From: Candidatus Aminicenantota bacterium | GTDB taxonomy: Bacteria > Acidobacteriota > Aminicenantia > Aminicenantales > Aminicenantaceae | Assembly (NCBI GenBank): GCA_020344415.1 | Contig: CP070825.1 | Coordinates: 713,206-777,205 of the forward strand | Length of the DNA: 64,000 nucleotides | Direction of reading: 5' to 3' | Shown: piece after piece, positions 18,764 to 27,645 of the stretch | How positions within the stretch are numbered: position 1 is the stretch's first letter | Layout of the letters: each line of letters opens with the position of its first letter | Notes under the pieces: generated by a model | Seen by the model: the letters and a program-made list of their open reading frames with translations, nothing else | The model's database searches: none | Told to the model about the DNA's origin: nothing | Position numbers and translations under genes: made by a program

Positions 18764-19825
18764 ATGAAAATTAAGAAAACCGACGCTCTTTCATCAATGA
18801 GTATTTTAGGGATTGAGACTTCTTGTGATGAAACTGCGGCTTCGGTTGTGAAAGGCGATTTTGAAATACTGAGCAATGTTGTCTTATCCCAGGATGAGAT
18901 TCATGCCCCCTTTGGCGGAGTCGTACCTGAATTAGCCTCTCGCCAGCATCTAACATTCATCGGGTATGTTATCCAGGAGAGCTTGAACCGTGCCAAGCTA
19001 AAACTCGACGAGATCGACGTCTATGCTGTCACTCAGGGCCCTGGATTGATCGGTTCTCTTCTAGTGGGTCTTTCCTTTGCAAAGGGGCTGACTTACTATT
19101 TTGAAAAGCCTTTGATAGCGATTGACCACCTTGAAGCCCATATTCATTCTGCTTTACTTGATACTCGAAACATTCCGTTTCCTGCTCTGGCCCTTGTGGT
19201 TTCAGGAGGTCACACTTCTCTTTTTTTTATGAAGAAAAAACTCAACCTGGAGCTAATCGGAAAGACAAGAGACGATGCTGCTGGTGAAGCCCTGGACAAG
19301 ATCGCGAAATTCCTTGATTTGGGTTATCCCGGGGGTCCGATTATCGATAAACTTGCTGAAAAAGGCAATCCTCAGAAATTCGCCTTTGGGTTACCGCATA
19401 TGACTGATGGAAGTCTCGATTTCAGTTTCAGCGGTCTTAAGACGGCCGCTTTAAAGAAGATCAAGGAGTATGAGATTTCAAAGAGCCATTCCGATTTTTT
19501 CGATTTTCTGGCCAGTTTCGAGAAAGCCGTCATCCGGGCTCTTCTGGCTAATATGGCTAAAGCCATAAACATCTACAAACCAAAGTCTTTGATTCTCTGT
19601 GGGGGAGTGGCCAGGAATAAAAAGCTCAGACAGCAATTCACAGAGTTTGCCCAGGAAAGCCGCCTTAGCTTTTCCATTCCATCCCCTGAATTCTGCACGG
19701 ATAATGCAGCGATGGTAGCAACACTGGCTCTGGAGAAGCTAAAAAGCGGAGAAAAACCATCTTTTGCCCAGGATTTAAACGCCTATCCCCGCCGGGCTCA
19801 TATCAATGGGGTCAGGCTTTCATAA
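18764..19825 (+). CDS. tsaD: tRNA threonylcarbamoyladenosine (t6A) synthase subunit TsaD
   Basis: 353 residues from the ATG at 18764; the ATG at 18797 (MSILGIETSCDETA) is the conventional family start and may be the real one, since neither has a strong SD. ASKHA-fold signature motifs: GIETSCDET, metal-binding HLEAHIHS, VSGGHTSLF and CGGVARNKKLR. With TsaB and TsaE it transfers the threonylcarbamoyl group to A37 of ANN-decoding tRNAs. The last residues (INGVRLS) and the TAA are encoded by the left arm of a family A REP element, so the native C-terminus has been replaced. Confidence 0.96.
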   Translation: MKIKKTDALSSMSILGIETSCDETAASVVKGDFEILSNVVLSQDEIHAPFGGVVPELASRQHLTFIGYVIQESLNRAKLKLDEIDVYAVTQGPGLIGSLLVGLSFAKGLTYYFEKPLIAIDHLEAHIHSALLDTRNIPFPALALVVSGGHTSLFFMKKKLNLELIGKTRDDAAGEALDKIAKFLDLGYPGGPIIDKLAEKGNPQKFAFGLPHMTDGSLDFSFSGLKTAALKKIKEYEISKSHSDFFDFLASFEKAVIRALLANMAKAINIYKPKSLILCGGVARNKKLRQQFTEFAQESRLSFSIPSPEFCTDNAAMVATLALEKLKSGEKPSFAQDLNAYPRRAHINGVRLS

Positions 19826-20008
19826 CTTTCATAAGTTTTATTGTTTTTGGATATCTCAAATTTAATTATATAGTTCACCACAATTATTAAACTTATAAAG
19901 GTCTGATCCCATCCCTTAAACGGTAGAAAAAATTGATCTCCCTTATGGAAAGACTTGATTCCGAGCACAAAAGATTCAAGTTATAAAACTTATGAAAGCC
20001 TGACCCCG
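19807..20008. mobile_element. complete family A REP doublet (MITE-like)
   Basis: The left arm begins at TGGGGTCAGGCTTTCATAA (19807) and the right arm reads CTTATGAAAGCCTGACCCC (ending about 20007), enclosing about 160 bases with no coding potential that I can see. The left arm provides the tsaD stop codon. It separates tsaD from the glycosyltransferase genes. Confidence 0.8.
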
Positions 20009-20064
20009 TTTTTGCCGGTTTTTAATCTTGCTATCCATTTTTTCCCTATGCTAATATGGGGGCG

Positions 20065-20838
20065 ATGGATATCTCGGCTGTTATCATTACTTATAATGAA
20101 GAAAAAAGGCTTGAGCCCGCCTTGAAAAGCCTTGACGGAATAGCTTCAGAGATTATAGTCGTTGATAGCTTCAGCAGAGATGATACTGTTAGGCTAGCCA
20201 AGAAATACACGAATCGGATTTTTCAAAGAAAGTGGACAAATTTCTCAGACCAGAAGAACTACGCCAATAGCCAAGCCTCTAATCCCTGGATATTGTCCCT
20301 GGATGCAGATGAAAGACTTTCGCCAGAGCTGCGGGAGGAAATTCTTCGCGTTAAAGAAAGCGAGCCTGATTGTTATGGATTCTCCATGCCCCGAGAGGTT
20401 TTTTATTTGGGAAAATGGATACGCCATTCAGGATGGTATCCAGACCGGAAAATTCGCCTTTTTCGCAAAGATAAAGCCCGCTGGGAAGGAGAATATGTTC
20501 ATGAGAAGCTGGTCATCGAGGGAAAAATACAGAAGTTGAACGGCTCCATTTACCATTTCACTTATCGAGATATTTCTGATCATTTAGACCGGATCAACAG
20601 ATTTTCACACCTCGGTGCCCAGAAACTCTATATTCAGAGGAAAAAGTGCCGGTGGTATCATTTGGTGTTTTTGCCTTTTTTCAGGTTCATGAAGTCATAT
20701 TTTTTGCGGGCAGGTTTTCTGGACGGTTTTGCTGGATTTGTAATTTCAGCACTCAACGGCTATTCGATTTTTATCCGTTACGCTAAGCTGAGAGAAATAT
20801 GGAAAAAAGGAGAGAAGATTGAGCCTTTTCCATATTGA
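20065..20838 (+). CDS. glycosyltransferase family 2, LPS core WaaE/KdtX-like
   Basis: 257 residues from MDISAVIITYNEEKR; an ATG nine bases earlier (20056) would add MGA. GT-A fold: nucleotide-binding VIITYNE, DSFSRDDT, and the metal-binding DxD as LSLDADE. The whole sequence matches the short GT2 group that adds a sugar to the LPS inner core (WaaE/KdtX), with a C-terminal hydrophobic/amphipathic part. The 3' end overlaps the next glycosyltransferase gene by 20 bases. Acceptor and sugar are not determinable from sequence. Confidence 0.88.
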   Translation: MDISAVIITYNEEKRLEPALKSLDGIASEIIVVDSFSRDDTVRLAKKYTNRIFQRKWTNFSDQKNYANSQASNPWILSLDADERLSPELREEILRVKESEPDCYGFSMPREVFYLGKWIRHSGWYPDRKIRLFRKDKARWEGEYVHEKLVIEGKIQKLNGSIYHFTYRDISDHLDRINRFSHLGAQKLYIQRKKCRWYHLVFLPFFRFMKSYFLRAGFLDGFAGFVISALNGYSIFIRYAKLREIWKKGEKIEPFPY

Positions 20839-21970
20839 TGCTGGAAAGGAATGGAGAGGTGGCCAGAGACAGTCGTTTTTTTTGGTCAGAGAGCTAGCGA
20901 AAAAAGGCTACCCTGTTCAGTTCATTGTTCAGCCTGGAAGCCCTCTTTATCAAAGTGCCACTGAGGCCAAACTCCCTGTCATCTCCCAAAAAATCAGGGC
21001 TGAAATTGATCCAGCTGCGGTCCTGCGTATAGCCTTAGCTATGAAACGCAAGAAGTGTGTCTTGGCGCATTTCCATGACGCTCATTCCGCAGCTGTTGGC
21101 TCCATGGCAGCTTCCCTCGCTAAAGTTCCGATCAGAGTAATCACCAGGCGTGTCGATTTTCCTCTCAAGAAAAATTTATTCTCCCGCCGTAAATATAACA
21201 AAGATGTTGATGCTGTCATAGCCATTTCCGAAGGTGTTAAAAAAGTTCTTGTTGAGGGAGGACTCGAACGTGGCTTAATAGAAGTCATTCCTTCAGGTAT
21301 AGATTTTTCTCCATTCGAGAAAACCTACTCGAGTGATTATCTGCGTCAGGAGCTCTCTTTCTCCTCAGATGATTATCTAGTAGGAATAGTTGCCCATCTA
21401 GCCGATCATAAAGGCCATAAGTATTTGATCCAGGCGACAAAAATCCTAAAAGAATATTCGCCCAAAATAAAGGTCATTATTGTGGGGGAGGGTCCTCTGC
21501 GGATGGAGTTAGATAAACAGACGAAAGAATCAGAGGTGGAGGATATGGTCTTCTTTCTCGGTTTCCGGAAGGATATCCCTCAGATTCTTTTCTCTTTGGA
21601 TCTATTCGTTCTTTCCTCTTATCTTGAAGGCTTGGGAAGCAGTATTCTGGATGCTATGGCATGTCGACTTCCGGTGGTCGCAACGCGAACAGGAGGCATC
21701 CCAGAACTTGTAGCTCATAGAAAAACTGGTCTTCTCGTGCCGCCTACAGATCCTTCGGCATTGGCACGTGCAATCCTTAAACTTTACAATGACAGGGAAT
21801 TGGCTTTTCGTCTTGGGCAAAAAGGGTATGATGTGGTCCACAAGAAATTCTCAGTTGAGTCAAGGGCAGACAAGGTGATTTTATTGTATAAAAGGTTAGC
21901 TTTAAAAAAGGGGATTAGCCCAACGCTCGTCCTGCCTGAAAAGAAGAAGATAGATGAATATAGAGATTGA
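20819..21970 (+). CDS. glycosyltransferase family 4 (GT-B fold)
   Basis: 383 residues from a TTG with GGAGAG upstream. The N-terminal domain has the GGQRQSFFLVREL acceptor-side loop; the C-terminal domain has VIVGEGPLR, FLGFRKD and EGLGSSILDAMACRLPVVAT with TGGIPELV, the E-x7-E region of GT4, here with Asp replacing the second Glu. Likely a retaining transferase for LPS or another surface glycan, acting with the overlapping GT2 gene upstream. Its end overlaps the enolase-superfamily gene. Confidence 0.88.
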   Translation: MSLFHIDAGKEWRGGQRQSFFLVRELAKKGYPVQFIVQPGSPLYQSATEAKLPVISQKIRAEIDPAAVLRIALAMKRKKCVLAHFHDAHSAAVGSMAASLAKVPIRVITRRVDFPLKKNLFSRRKYNKDVDAVIAISEGVKKVLVEGGLERGLIEVIPSGIDFSPFEKTYSSDYLRQELSFSSDDYLVGIVAHLADHKGHKYLIQATKILKEYSPKIKVIIVGEGPLRMELDKQTKESEVEDMVFFLGFRKDIPQILFSLDLFVLSSYLEGLGSSILDAMACRLPVVATRTGGIPELVAHRKTGLLVPPTDPSALARAILKLYNDRELAFRLGQKGYDVVHKKFSVESRADKVILLYKRLALKKGISPTLVLPEKKKIDEYRD

Positions 21971-23072
21971 AAGAATAGAGCTTTTCCTTCTGAAGCTTCC
22001 CTATGTTCATTTTTTTGAAACGAGCCTCGGACGTGAAGAAGAGAGGACGTTCATCCTTGTGAAAATTTGTGCAGAGGAAATTATTGGGTATGGAGAAGTG
22101 GTGGCTGATACGAGCCCCCTCTATAGCTACGAGACAACTTCCACTGCCTGGCATGTATTAAAAGATTATCTGATTCCTCTGGTCCTGGAGGATTCCCTGA
22201 CCAATCCCCAAGATTTTTATGAGGAGGCAAATAAATACCGGGGACATCCTATGGCTAAAGCAGGGCTCGAGCTGGCTCTCTGGGACCTTCAGGGGAAAAA
22301 AGAGCAAAAGCCACTCTGGAAGCTTTATGGAGGGGAAAAGAGAGAAATTCCTGCCGGAGTCAGCGTGGGAATCCAGGATTCCATCCCTGAGCTCTTAGAG
22401 AGGATTCATGCTTTCCTTCAGGAAGGATACCAGAGAATTAAAATAAAGATAAAGCCAGCTTGGGATGTCACTATCTGTGAAGAAATCCGGAAGATATTCC
22501 CTGATATTCTGCTCCAGGCAGATGCCAATGGAGCCTATAGCATTGAAGATAAGGAGACCCTGAAAAAGCTTGATGAATTTAACCTCTTGATGCTCGAGCA
22601 GCCTTTCCCTCCCTATGATCTGTGGGACCACAGCCGGTTGCAGAAGGATATGAAGACTTCGCTCTGCTTGGATGAAAGCATCTTATCAGAAGAAACTTCG
22701 CGTAAAGCTATTGAGATGGGAAGCTGTCGTATCATCAATATAAAGGTGGGAAGGGTAGGTGGAATTGTAGAAGCCAGGAAGATCCATGATTTCTGCCAGG
22801 AAAGGGACTTTCCAGTCTGGTGCGGAGGAATGCTGGAGTCTGGGGTAGGCCGGGCGCACAATCTGCATCTGGCTTCTCTCCCTAACTTTAAATTCCCCAA
22901 TGATCTTTCTGCAAGCAAAAGATATTATGCAGAAGATTTGATTGAACCTCCAATAGAGATTACAAATCAAGGGACGATAGAAGTTCCGGAATCTCCCGGC
23001 ATCGGAGTGTTTCCTCAAGAGGAAAGGATCAAAAAAGCAACATTGAAGCATGAGGTTTTTAAGGCCCGCTGA
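21954..23072 (+). CDS. enolase-superfamily enzyme, OSBS/N-succinylamino acid racemase type
   Basis: 372 residues. The muconate lactonizing subgroup layout is complete: KxK motif in RIKIKIKP, metal ligands in QADANG, EQPF and LDES, and the second general base Lys in NIKVGRVGG, followed by WCGGMLESGVGRAHN. This pattern is typical of the MenC/NSAR cluster that performs o-succinylbenzoate synthesis, N-succinylamino acid racemisation, or both. No other men gene is present, and it follows glycosyltransferase genes with a 17-base overlap, so menaquinone synthesis is possible but not shown by context. Confidence 0.85.
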   Translation: MNIEIERIELFLLKLPYVHFFETSLGREEERTFILVKICAEEIIGYGEVVADTSPLYSYETTSTAWHVLKDYLIPLVLEDSLTNPQDFYEEANKYRGHPMAKAGLELALWDLQGKKEQKPLWKLYGGEKREIPAGVSVGIQDSIPELLERIHAFLQEGYQRIKIKIKPAWDVTICEEIRKIFPDILLQADANGAYSIEDKETLKKLDEFNLLMLEQPFPPYDLWDHSRLQKDMKTSLCLDESILSEETSRKAIEMGSCRIINIKVGRVGGIVEARKIHDFCQERDFPVWCGGMLESGVGRAHNLHLASLPNFKFPNDLSASKRYYAEDLIEPPIEITNQGTIEVPESPGIGVFPQEERIKKATLKHEVFKAR

Positions 23073-23182
23073 TTGTTTAAGAGAAGTATCGCTGCCTCTT
23101 TAATATATTGTTCATTTTGGGGATGAATAATCTTAAGGTTTACCCAGATGAGAATAGTTTTAGATTTTTATTGTTTAATAAA

Positions 23183-23208
23183 TATTACAATATTATAATA
23201 TAGTAATA
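23183..23208. promoter_or_regulatory. 26-bp near-perfect palindrome, possible operator
   Basis: TATTACA at 23183 pairs with its mirror ending 23208, around a self-complementary ATATTATAATAT; only one base pair is mismatched. It lies about 70 bases before the FAD/Fe-S gene. The outer half-site TATTAC also forms the palindrome at 49094-49115. The region is AT-rich, so function is tentative. Confidence 0.35.
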
Positions 23209-23275
23209 ATATATAAAAAAGAGAACAAGATATAAGAGAAAAAAAGAGTTTTGCTTTTATCAAAGGAGAAAAGGA

Positions 23276-26200
23276 ATGGTCAAGCTAAGCAAAAAAGATA
23301 AAAATTGGATAGGAGAGAAATTCGGGGACAGGGCCAACTTTAATCCCACCGAAAGGGTCTTTTACAGCCATGATATCGCTTCGATTCCCAGTCTTTTCAA
23401 ACCTCTTATCGGGAATACGATTCCTGACGTTGTTGTCCAACCGGAAAACGAGGGGGAATTAGCAGAACTGGTCTGCTGGGCATCGAAGCGAAAAATACCG
23501 ATCGTTCCCCGTGGAAAAGGATCTTCTGGCTATGGGGGAATTATACCTACGCGCAACGGAATAGTCGTTGATTTCTACCAGATGAAGAATGTTCTTTCCA
23601 TAGATACTCGCGAGGAAACAGTGAAGGTTGAAGCTGGAATCACCTGGGAGCAATTGGATAAAAAACTCAAGCCTGAAGGTTTCACCCTCCGTCTGTATCC
23701 CACGAGCTATCCTTCTTCATCTGCTGGAGGCTGGTTGGCACAAGGAGGGGCTGGCATAGGTTCTTACGAATATGGTTGGTTTTCCGATAATGTTGTGAGC
23801 GCTCGAGTCATCTTACCCAGTGGGGAAGTTAAAGAGCTTTTCGGCACGGATCTAGAACTGGTCGCAGATGCCGAAGGTATCACAGGAATAATCAGCCAGG
23901 TGACCCTGCGGATTCAAAAATTGGCTGATATTGGGGTTACAGCCATTGCCTGTCCAGACGCTCATGAGCTTTCCAGGATATTTAAAGATTTTATAGACAA
24001 GAGCCTTCCTCTCTGGTCGGTCGTCTTCATCAATCCGCGGATGGCAGAGATGAAAAACCGGTCTCCTGTACTCACACACCATGGACACCCGGTGGAACGC
24101 AAGGTTATCCTGCCTTCAGCCTATATCGCTACTCTTGCCTTCAGAGAGAGCGATCGTGAACAGATCACTTCCATTCTCCCAGAGATCGTTAAGCAGTGCC
24201 AAGGAGAGATCCTCAGTCAAGAAATCGCTGACCACGAATGGGAACAGCGCTTTAAATTGATGGTTGTAAAACGGCTGGGTCCTTCTCTAGTTCCAGCTGA
24301 AGTCGTTGTTCCTCTTGATAAGCTGGGAGATGTAATGGGGGAGATTGAGAATAAGGTTAACCAGCCTGTGGTTAAGGAAGGTGTTATCATCAAGAGCGGA
24401 AAAGAGGGTAATCCCGAGGCTGTTATACTTGGATTTATTCCCAGCGACCAGAGGAAGTTTTCATACAATTTTGTATTTGGCTTGGTGCTTACCATCATGA
24501 AAATTGCGGAAAAGTATGGAGGGCGTCCTTATTCTACCGGTCTCTATTTTACAAACAAGATCGAACGCATCCTGGGCAGTGAAAGGACGAAACGAATCAA
24601 AGCTTTTAAGAGACAGGTTGACCCCAGGCGGATATTGAATCCGGATAAAGTCATCGGCGGTAAGCTAGTCGGAAAGGCTCTCGGAGTTGCCAAGGTTTTT
24701 GAACCTTTGATAAGGCCTTTTGGAAATACTGTTGCTACACGAGTCGGGGAACGTCCTGATAAGCCTGTCCGTGGGATCCCGCCGGATGTAGCCTGGTATG
24801 CCTATGCCTGCTCTCAGTGCGGCTATTGCCTGGATGAGTGTGACCAATTTTATGGCCGCGGTTGGGAAAGCCAGTCGCCCAGGGGAAAGTGGTTCTGGCT
24901 GCGAGAATTCATGGAAGGCAGAGCCCAGTGGGACCAATTCATGGTGGACACCTTCTTGGTCTGCACAACATGTGAATTATGCAACCTGCGTTGCTCTGCC
25001 GCTCTGCCCATCGAGCCATCCTGGATGAAACTGCGGGGAAAACTGGTTCATGAAGATAAGCAAATGACATTCCCTCCTTTTGAGATTATGGCAGCAGCGC
25101 TGGAAGCTGAAGGGAACATCTGGGCAGGCTATCGCAAGGACCGAACCTCCTGGTTCCCAAAGGAGCTGTGGGAGAAACATGGTCCTGATGTTAGGAGCAA
25201 AAATGTTTATTTTGCGGGTTGCACGGCTTCATATGTTGAAAACGACATTGCCAAGGCTGCCGTCATGCTCTTGGATGAAGCGGGAGTCGATTTTACCTAT
25301 CTGGGGAATGTCGAGAACTGTTGTGGGATCCCAATGCTCGTCGCCGGAAAATGGGAGCTTTTTGAGCAGATTATGAGAAAGAACATTGAAGCGGTCAAAG
25401 CAGCAGGAGCAGACACAGTGATTGCTTCCTGTCCTGCCTGCAATATGATGTGGCTCCATACTTACCCCGAGTGGGCCGAGAAGCTCGGTATAGATTTCAG
25501 CATAAAGGCAAAACATTACAGTGAAATCATTGCTGAGAAGATACGAGACGGAGAGTTCAAATTCACAAAGCCGATAGAGAAAAAAGTAACATGGCATGAC
25601 TCCTGTCATATCGGCCGTGTTTCTGGTGTGTATGAGGAACCGAGGGAAGTGATTAAGGCCATACCGGGAGTTGAATTCGAAGAAATGGCTTACAATCGGG
25701 AGGAAGCGCACTGCTGCGGGAGTGTACTAACGCTGATAAAAGAACCTCTAGTCGCTCATGAGATAGGGAAGGAGCGCTTGGATGAAGTTGAGGAGATTCA
25801 AGCAGATGCGATCTTGGCTCTATGTCCGTGCTGTAAATTTCAGTTCCGCGTGACTAAGGACAAGAAGAATCTCCCATTAGAAATACATGACCTGGCAGCA
25901 TTTGCTTGCAAAGCTTTAGGGAAGGAATTTGAGGACTCCAGTCCAGAGGTTGCCAGGCAATGGGCTGTATTTGAGAAAATGATTCCATTGATGACCCCTG
26001 AGGGATTTGCGAACTTGATGTCAACGATGTGGCCCGAACTTCTTGATGCTATGCCGCTGGGGATGGGCAAAATGATGAGGTTTATCGGGAAGCTTGGATT
26101 CATAGGCGATTTCAAGTTTGCGATGATGAAACCAATTTTCCCCTTTTTATTTCCCATGCTTCTTCCGAGGATGATGCCCAAAGTCATGCCGACCATGCTT

Positions 26201-26359
26201 GAGAGAGTCGCCAGCATGATTCCAATGCCAGATTACATGGCTGAACAGATGCCGGATCTGATGCCCAAGGTTATGGCTAATCTGATGCCCAAGATGCTTC
26301 CGGATGTAGTCCCGCTTGTAGTGCCTAAGATGATCGCCTATCTCCGCGGACGCGCCTAA
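23276..26359 (+). CDS. FAD-binding/Fe-S/CCG-domain oxidoreductase (GlcD-GlcF/HdrD-like fusion) with Met-rich tail
   Basis: 1027 residues, with AAAGGAG upstream. Domains in order: FAD-binding type 4 (PCMH), about 50-190 (PIVPRGKGSSGYGG); FAD-oxidase C-terminal domain to about 470; a ferredoxin-like pair with Cys clusters at about 512 (CSQCGYCLDEC) and 563 (CTTCELCNLRC); and two CCG domains (ENCCGIPM near 682, EAHCCGS near 813), each with a CPxC partner. This is the D-lactate/glycolate dehydrogenase plus HdrD-type design, oxidising a 2-hydroxy acid and passing electrons through Fe-S to a quinone, Etf or thiol partner. Residues about 902-1027 form an unusual tail with some 24 Met and many Pro (repeated MPKVMANLMPKM-type strings). 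The stop codon overlaps a family B element. Confidence 0.88.
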   Translation: MVKLSKKDKNWIGEKFGDRANFNPTERVFYSHDIASIPSLFKPLIGNTIPDVVVQPENEGELAELVCWASKRKIPIVPRGKGSSGYGGIIPTRNGIVVDFYQMKNVLSIDTREETVKVEAGITWEQLDKKLKPEGFTLRLYPTSYPSSSAGGWLAQGGAGIGSYEYGWFSDNVVSARVILPSGEVKELFGTDLELVADAEGITGIISQVTLRIQKLADIGVTAIACPDAHELSRIFKDFIDKSLPLWSVVFINPRMAEMKNRSPVLTHHGHPVERKVILPSAYIATLAFRESDREQITSILPEIVKQCQGEILSQEIADHEWEQRFKLMVVKRLGPSLVPAEVVVPLDKLGDVMGEIENKVNQPVVKEGVIIKSGKEGNPEAVILGFIPSDQRKFSYNFVFGLVLTIMKIAEKYGGRPYSTGLYFTNKIERILGSERTKRIKAFKRQVDPRRILNPDKVIGGKLVGKALGVAKVFEPLIRPFGNTVATRVGERPDKPVRGIPPDVAWYAYACSQCGYCLDECDQFYGRGWESQSPRGKWFWLREFMEGRAQWDQFMVDTFLVCTTCELCNLRCSAALPIEPSWMKLRGKLVHEDKQMTFPPFEIMAAALEAEGNIWAGYRKDRTSWFPKELWEKHGPDVRSKNVYFAGCTASYVENDIAKAAVMLLDEAGVDFTYLGNVENCCGIPMLVAGKWELFEQIMRKNIEAVKAAGADTVIASCPACNMMWLHTYPEWAEKLGIDFSIKAKHYSEIIAEKIRDGEFKFTKPIEKKVTWHDSCHIGRVSGVYEEPREVIKAIPGVEFEEMAYNREEAHCCGSVLTLIKEPLVAHEIGKERLDEVEEIQADAILALCPCCKFQFRVTKDKKNLPLEIHDLAAFACKALGKEFEDSSPEVARQWAVFEKMIPLMTPEGFANLMSTMWPELLDAMPLGMGKMMRFIGKLGFIGDFKFAMMKPIFPFLFPMLLPRMMPKVMPTMLERVASMIPMPDYMAEQMPDLMPKVMANLMPKMLPDVVPLVVPKMIAYLRGRA

Positions 26360-26585
26360 AAAAGGGGACAGGCTACTTTTTTGTAAAGGATTGCCACATT
26401 TCTCCCCTCCGTAATGACAACCTGCAGGTGGCCTTGATGAATCAAGCCCACCTTTATTTATATAAATCAATTGAATTTAAATTAAAATGAGGTGGGTTTA
26501 ATGAATTAAACCCCAACAGATGGATTGCCACGCAACCTTAGGTTGCTAGCAATAATAGAAGGAAAAAAGTAGCTTGTCCCTTTAT
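26358..26585. mobile_element. family B inverted-arm repeat element
   Basis: Left arm GGGGACAGGCTACTTTTT within 26358-26382, right arm AAAAAGTAGCTTGTCCC ending about 26583. Inside are GGATTGCCAC/GTAATGAC motifs and the hairpins CTTGATGAATCAAG and CCCACCT...AGGTGGG. The A-run of the left arm includes the TAA of the upstream oxidoreductase gene, so insertion occurred exactly at the stop. Confidence 0.8.
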
Positions 26586-26592
26586 AAAATTA

Positions 26593-26633
26593 GGGGGCCT
26601 CGAAAGGTCCCCTTTGTTTTCTTCTTTTTTCTC
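26593..26633 (+). terminator. rho-independent terminator, plus strand
   Basis: Stem GGGGGCC (26593-26599) with GGTCCCC (26606-26612), loop TCGAAA, followed by TTTGTTTTCTTCTTTTTT. It is probably the native terminator of the FAD/Fe-S gene, now separated from its stop by the family B element. Confidence 0.8.
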
Positions 26634-26650
26634 GCAGCTAACTTCTTATA

Positions 26651-26725
26651 TTGTCATTGCGAGTGATCGGAGAGAGCGAAGCAATCTCACCGGATTTATG
26701 TACCGGCTTGCTTCATCAAGCCCAT
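26651..26725. repeat. TCATTGCGAG-type palindromic repeat plus AAGC hairpin
   Basis: TTGTCATTGCGAG...GAAGCAATCTC at 26651-26694, followed by GGCTTGCTTCATCAAGCCC, the same two modules found inside the family B elements but without the outer arms. Confidence 0.7.
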
Positions 26726-26729
26726 ATCA

Positions 26730-27626
26730 TTATTTAGCTTTTCGGATGAGGATATCACCATTGTATGTTTTGAAATGGTAATCAGGTCCTCCACCGTTTA
26801 TGGTACCTATGATGTATCTTTCGAAGCTAATCCGGTATTTTCCTTCTTTTTTCACTTCTTGCTTTTGAGGAGCTGTGTCTATTTGGATATCAAAATCGCT
26901 GTAGATCTCGCCCCGCTCGGATTTCATTTTCACATTGGCCTTTACACCAGCAGGAAATGTCACATCGATGTCCCCGTTCCAGTTGCTGAAAGACATCGGC
27001 TTATCAGGATCTACGCTTGTGAAACTGACAACAACTTCGCCGTTCCATGTATTAGCGACAACGGTTCCTGATATACCAGTGAGATTTAATGATCCATTAT
27101 GATGGTCTATTTCGATCTCCCCGGTGACATTTTCAACTGTGATATCTCCGTTGTTATGAGCATCAAGTTTGAGAGAGGTTGAATAAGGAACTTGAATAGT
27201 AAGGTCTATGGACTGTCTAAGTGAAGAGACTTCTACATGGATAACATTATCATCTTCCACAATTTCTAATCCTGTCCCGCCTGCAGGCGCTATCTTGCGC
27301 ATTCCTTCTGTGGATCTTTGTTTCTTTTCTTCACGTTCTCTTCGGGAAAGTCTTTCTCGAATTGTTCTCGCGGTCCTTTCGACCAGCAATTCTTCAGTAC
27401 TTGCTAGCGTCTTTCCTCGTCTCTTTGCCTCGACAATGACCTCTTTTCCTTCATAGCCCTTTACCGTAATACTCCCGTTATGAACGTCGACTTTCACCCA
27501 ACCAGGTTTTGAAGGGTCACTAAAAGGAACAGTTGCTCGGTCTACAGCTGATTCTTGGGTGTAGACAACAGCACCTGCAAAAAGCAGAATTATGGCACAT
27601 AAAAAATAGTTTGATAGTTTTTTCAT
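26730..27626 (-). CDS. DUF4097-family secreted beta-helix-like protein (copy 2)
   Basis: 298 residues with a signal peptide (NYFLCAIILLFAGAVVYTQ). The body shows the DUF4097 pattern: short repeats such as VDVHNGSITVKGYEGKEV, LDAHNNGDITVENVTGEIEI, DHHNGSLNLTGISG and TWNGEVVV, predicted to form a parallel beta-helix. The family is called putative adhesin, but its role is unknown and it often sits beside ECF sigma/anti-sigma pairs. It is 19 bases downstream of a paralogue and ends the four-gene sigma unit. Residues about 85-115 insert a Arg/Glu-rich charged segment absent from the sister protein. Confidence 0.85.
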   Translation of the reverse strand: MKKLSNYFLCAIILLFAGAVVYTQESAVDRATVPFSDPSKPGWVKVDVHNGSITVKGYEGKEVIVEAKRRGKTLASTEELLVERTARTIRERLSRREREEKKQRSTEGMRKIAPAGGTGLEIVEDDNVIHVEVSSLRQSIDLTIQVPYSTSLKLDAHNNGDITVENVTGEIEIDHHNGSLNLTGISGTVVANTWNGEVVVSFTSVDPDKPMSFSNWNGDIDVTFPAGVKANVKMKSERGEIYSDFDIQIDTAPQKQEVKKEGKYRISFERYIIGTINGGGPDYHFKTYNGDILIRKAK

Positions 27627-27645
27627 TTTCTATCCTCCTATACAA

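Noticed and set aside
25229..25711. A 160-residue minus-strand frame
   Set aside because: Shadow of the CCG domains of the FAD/Fe-S gene.
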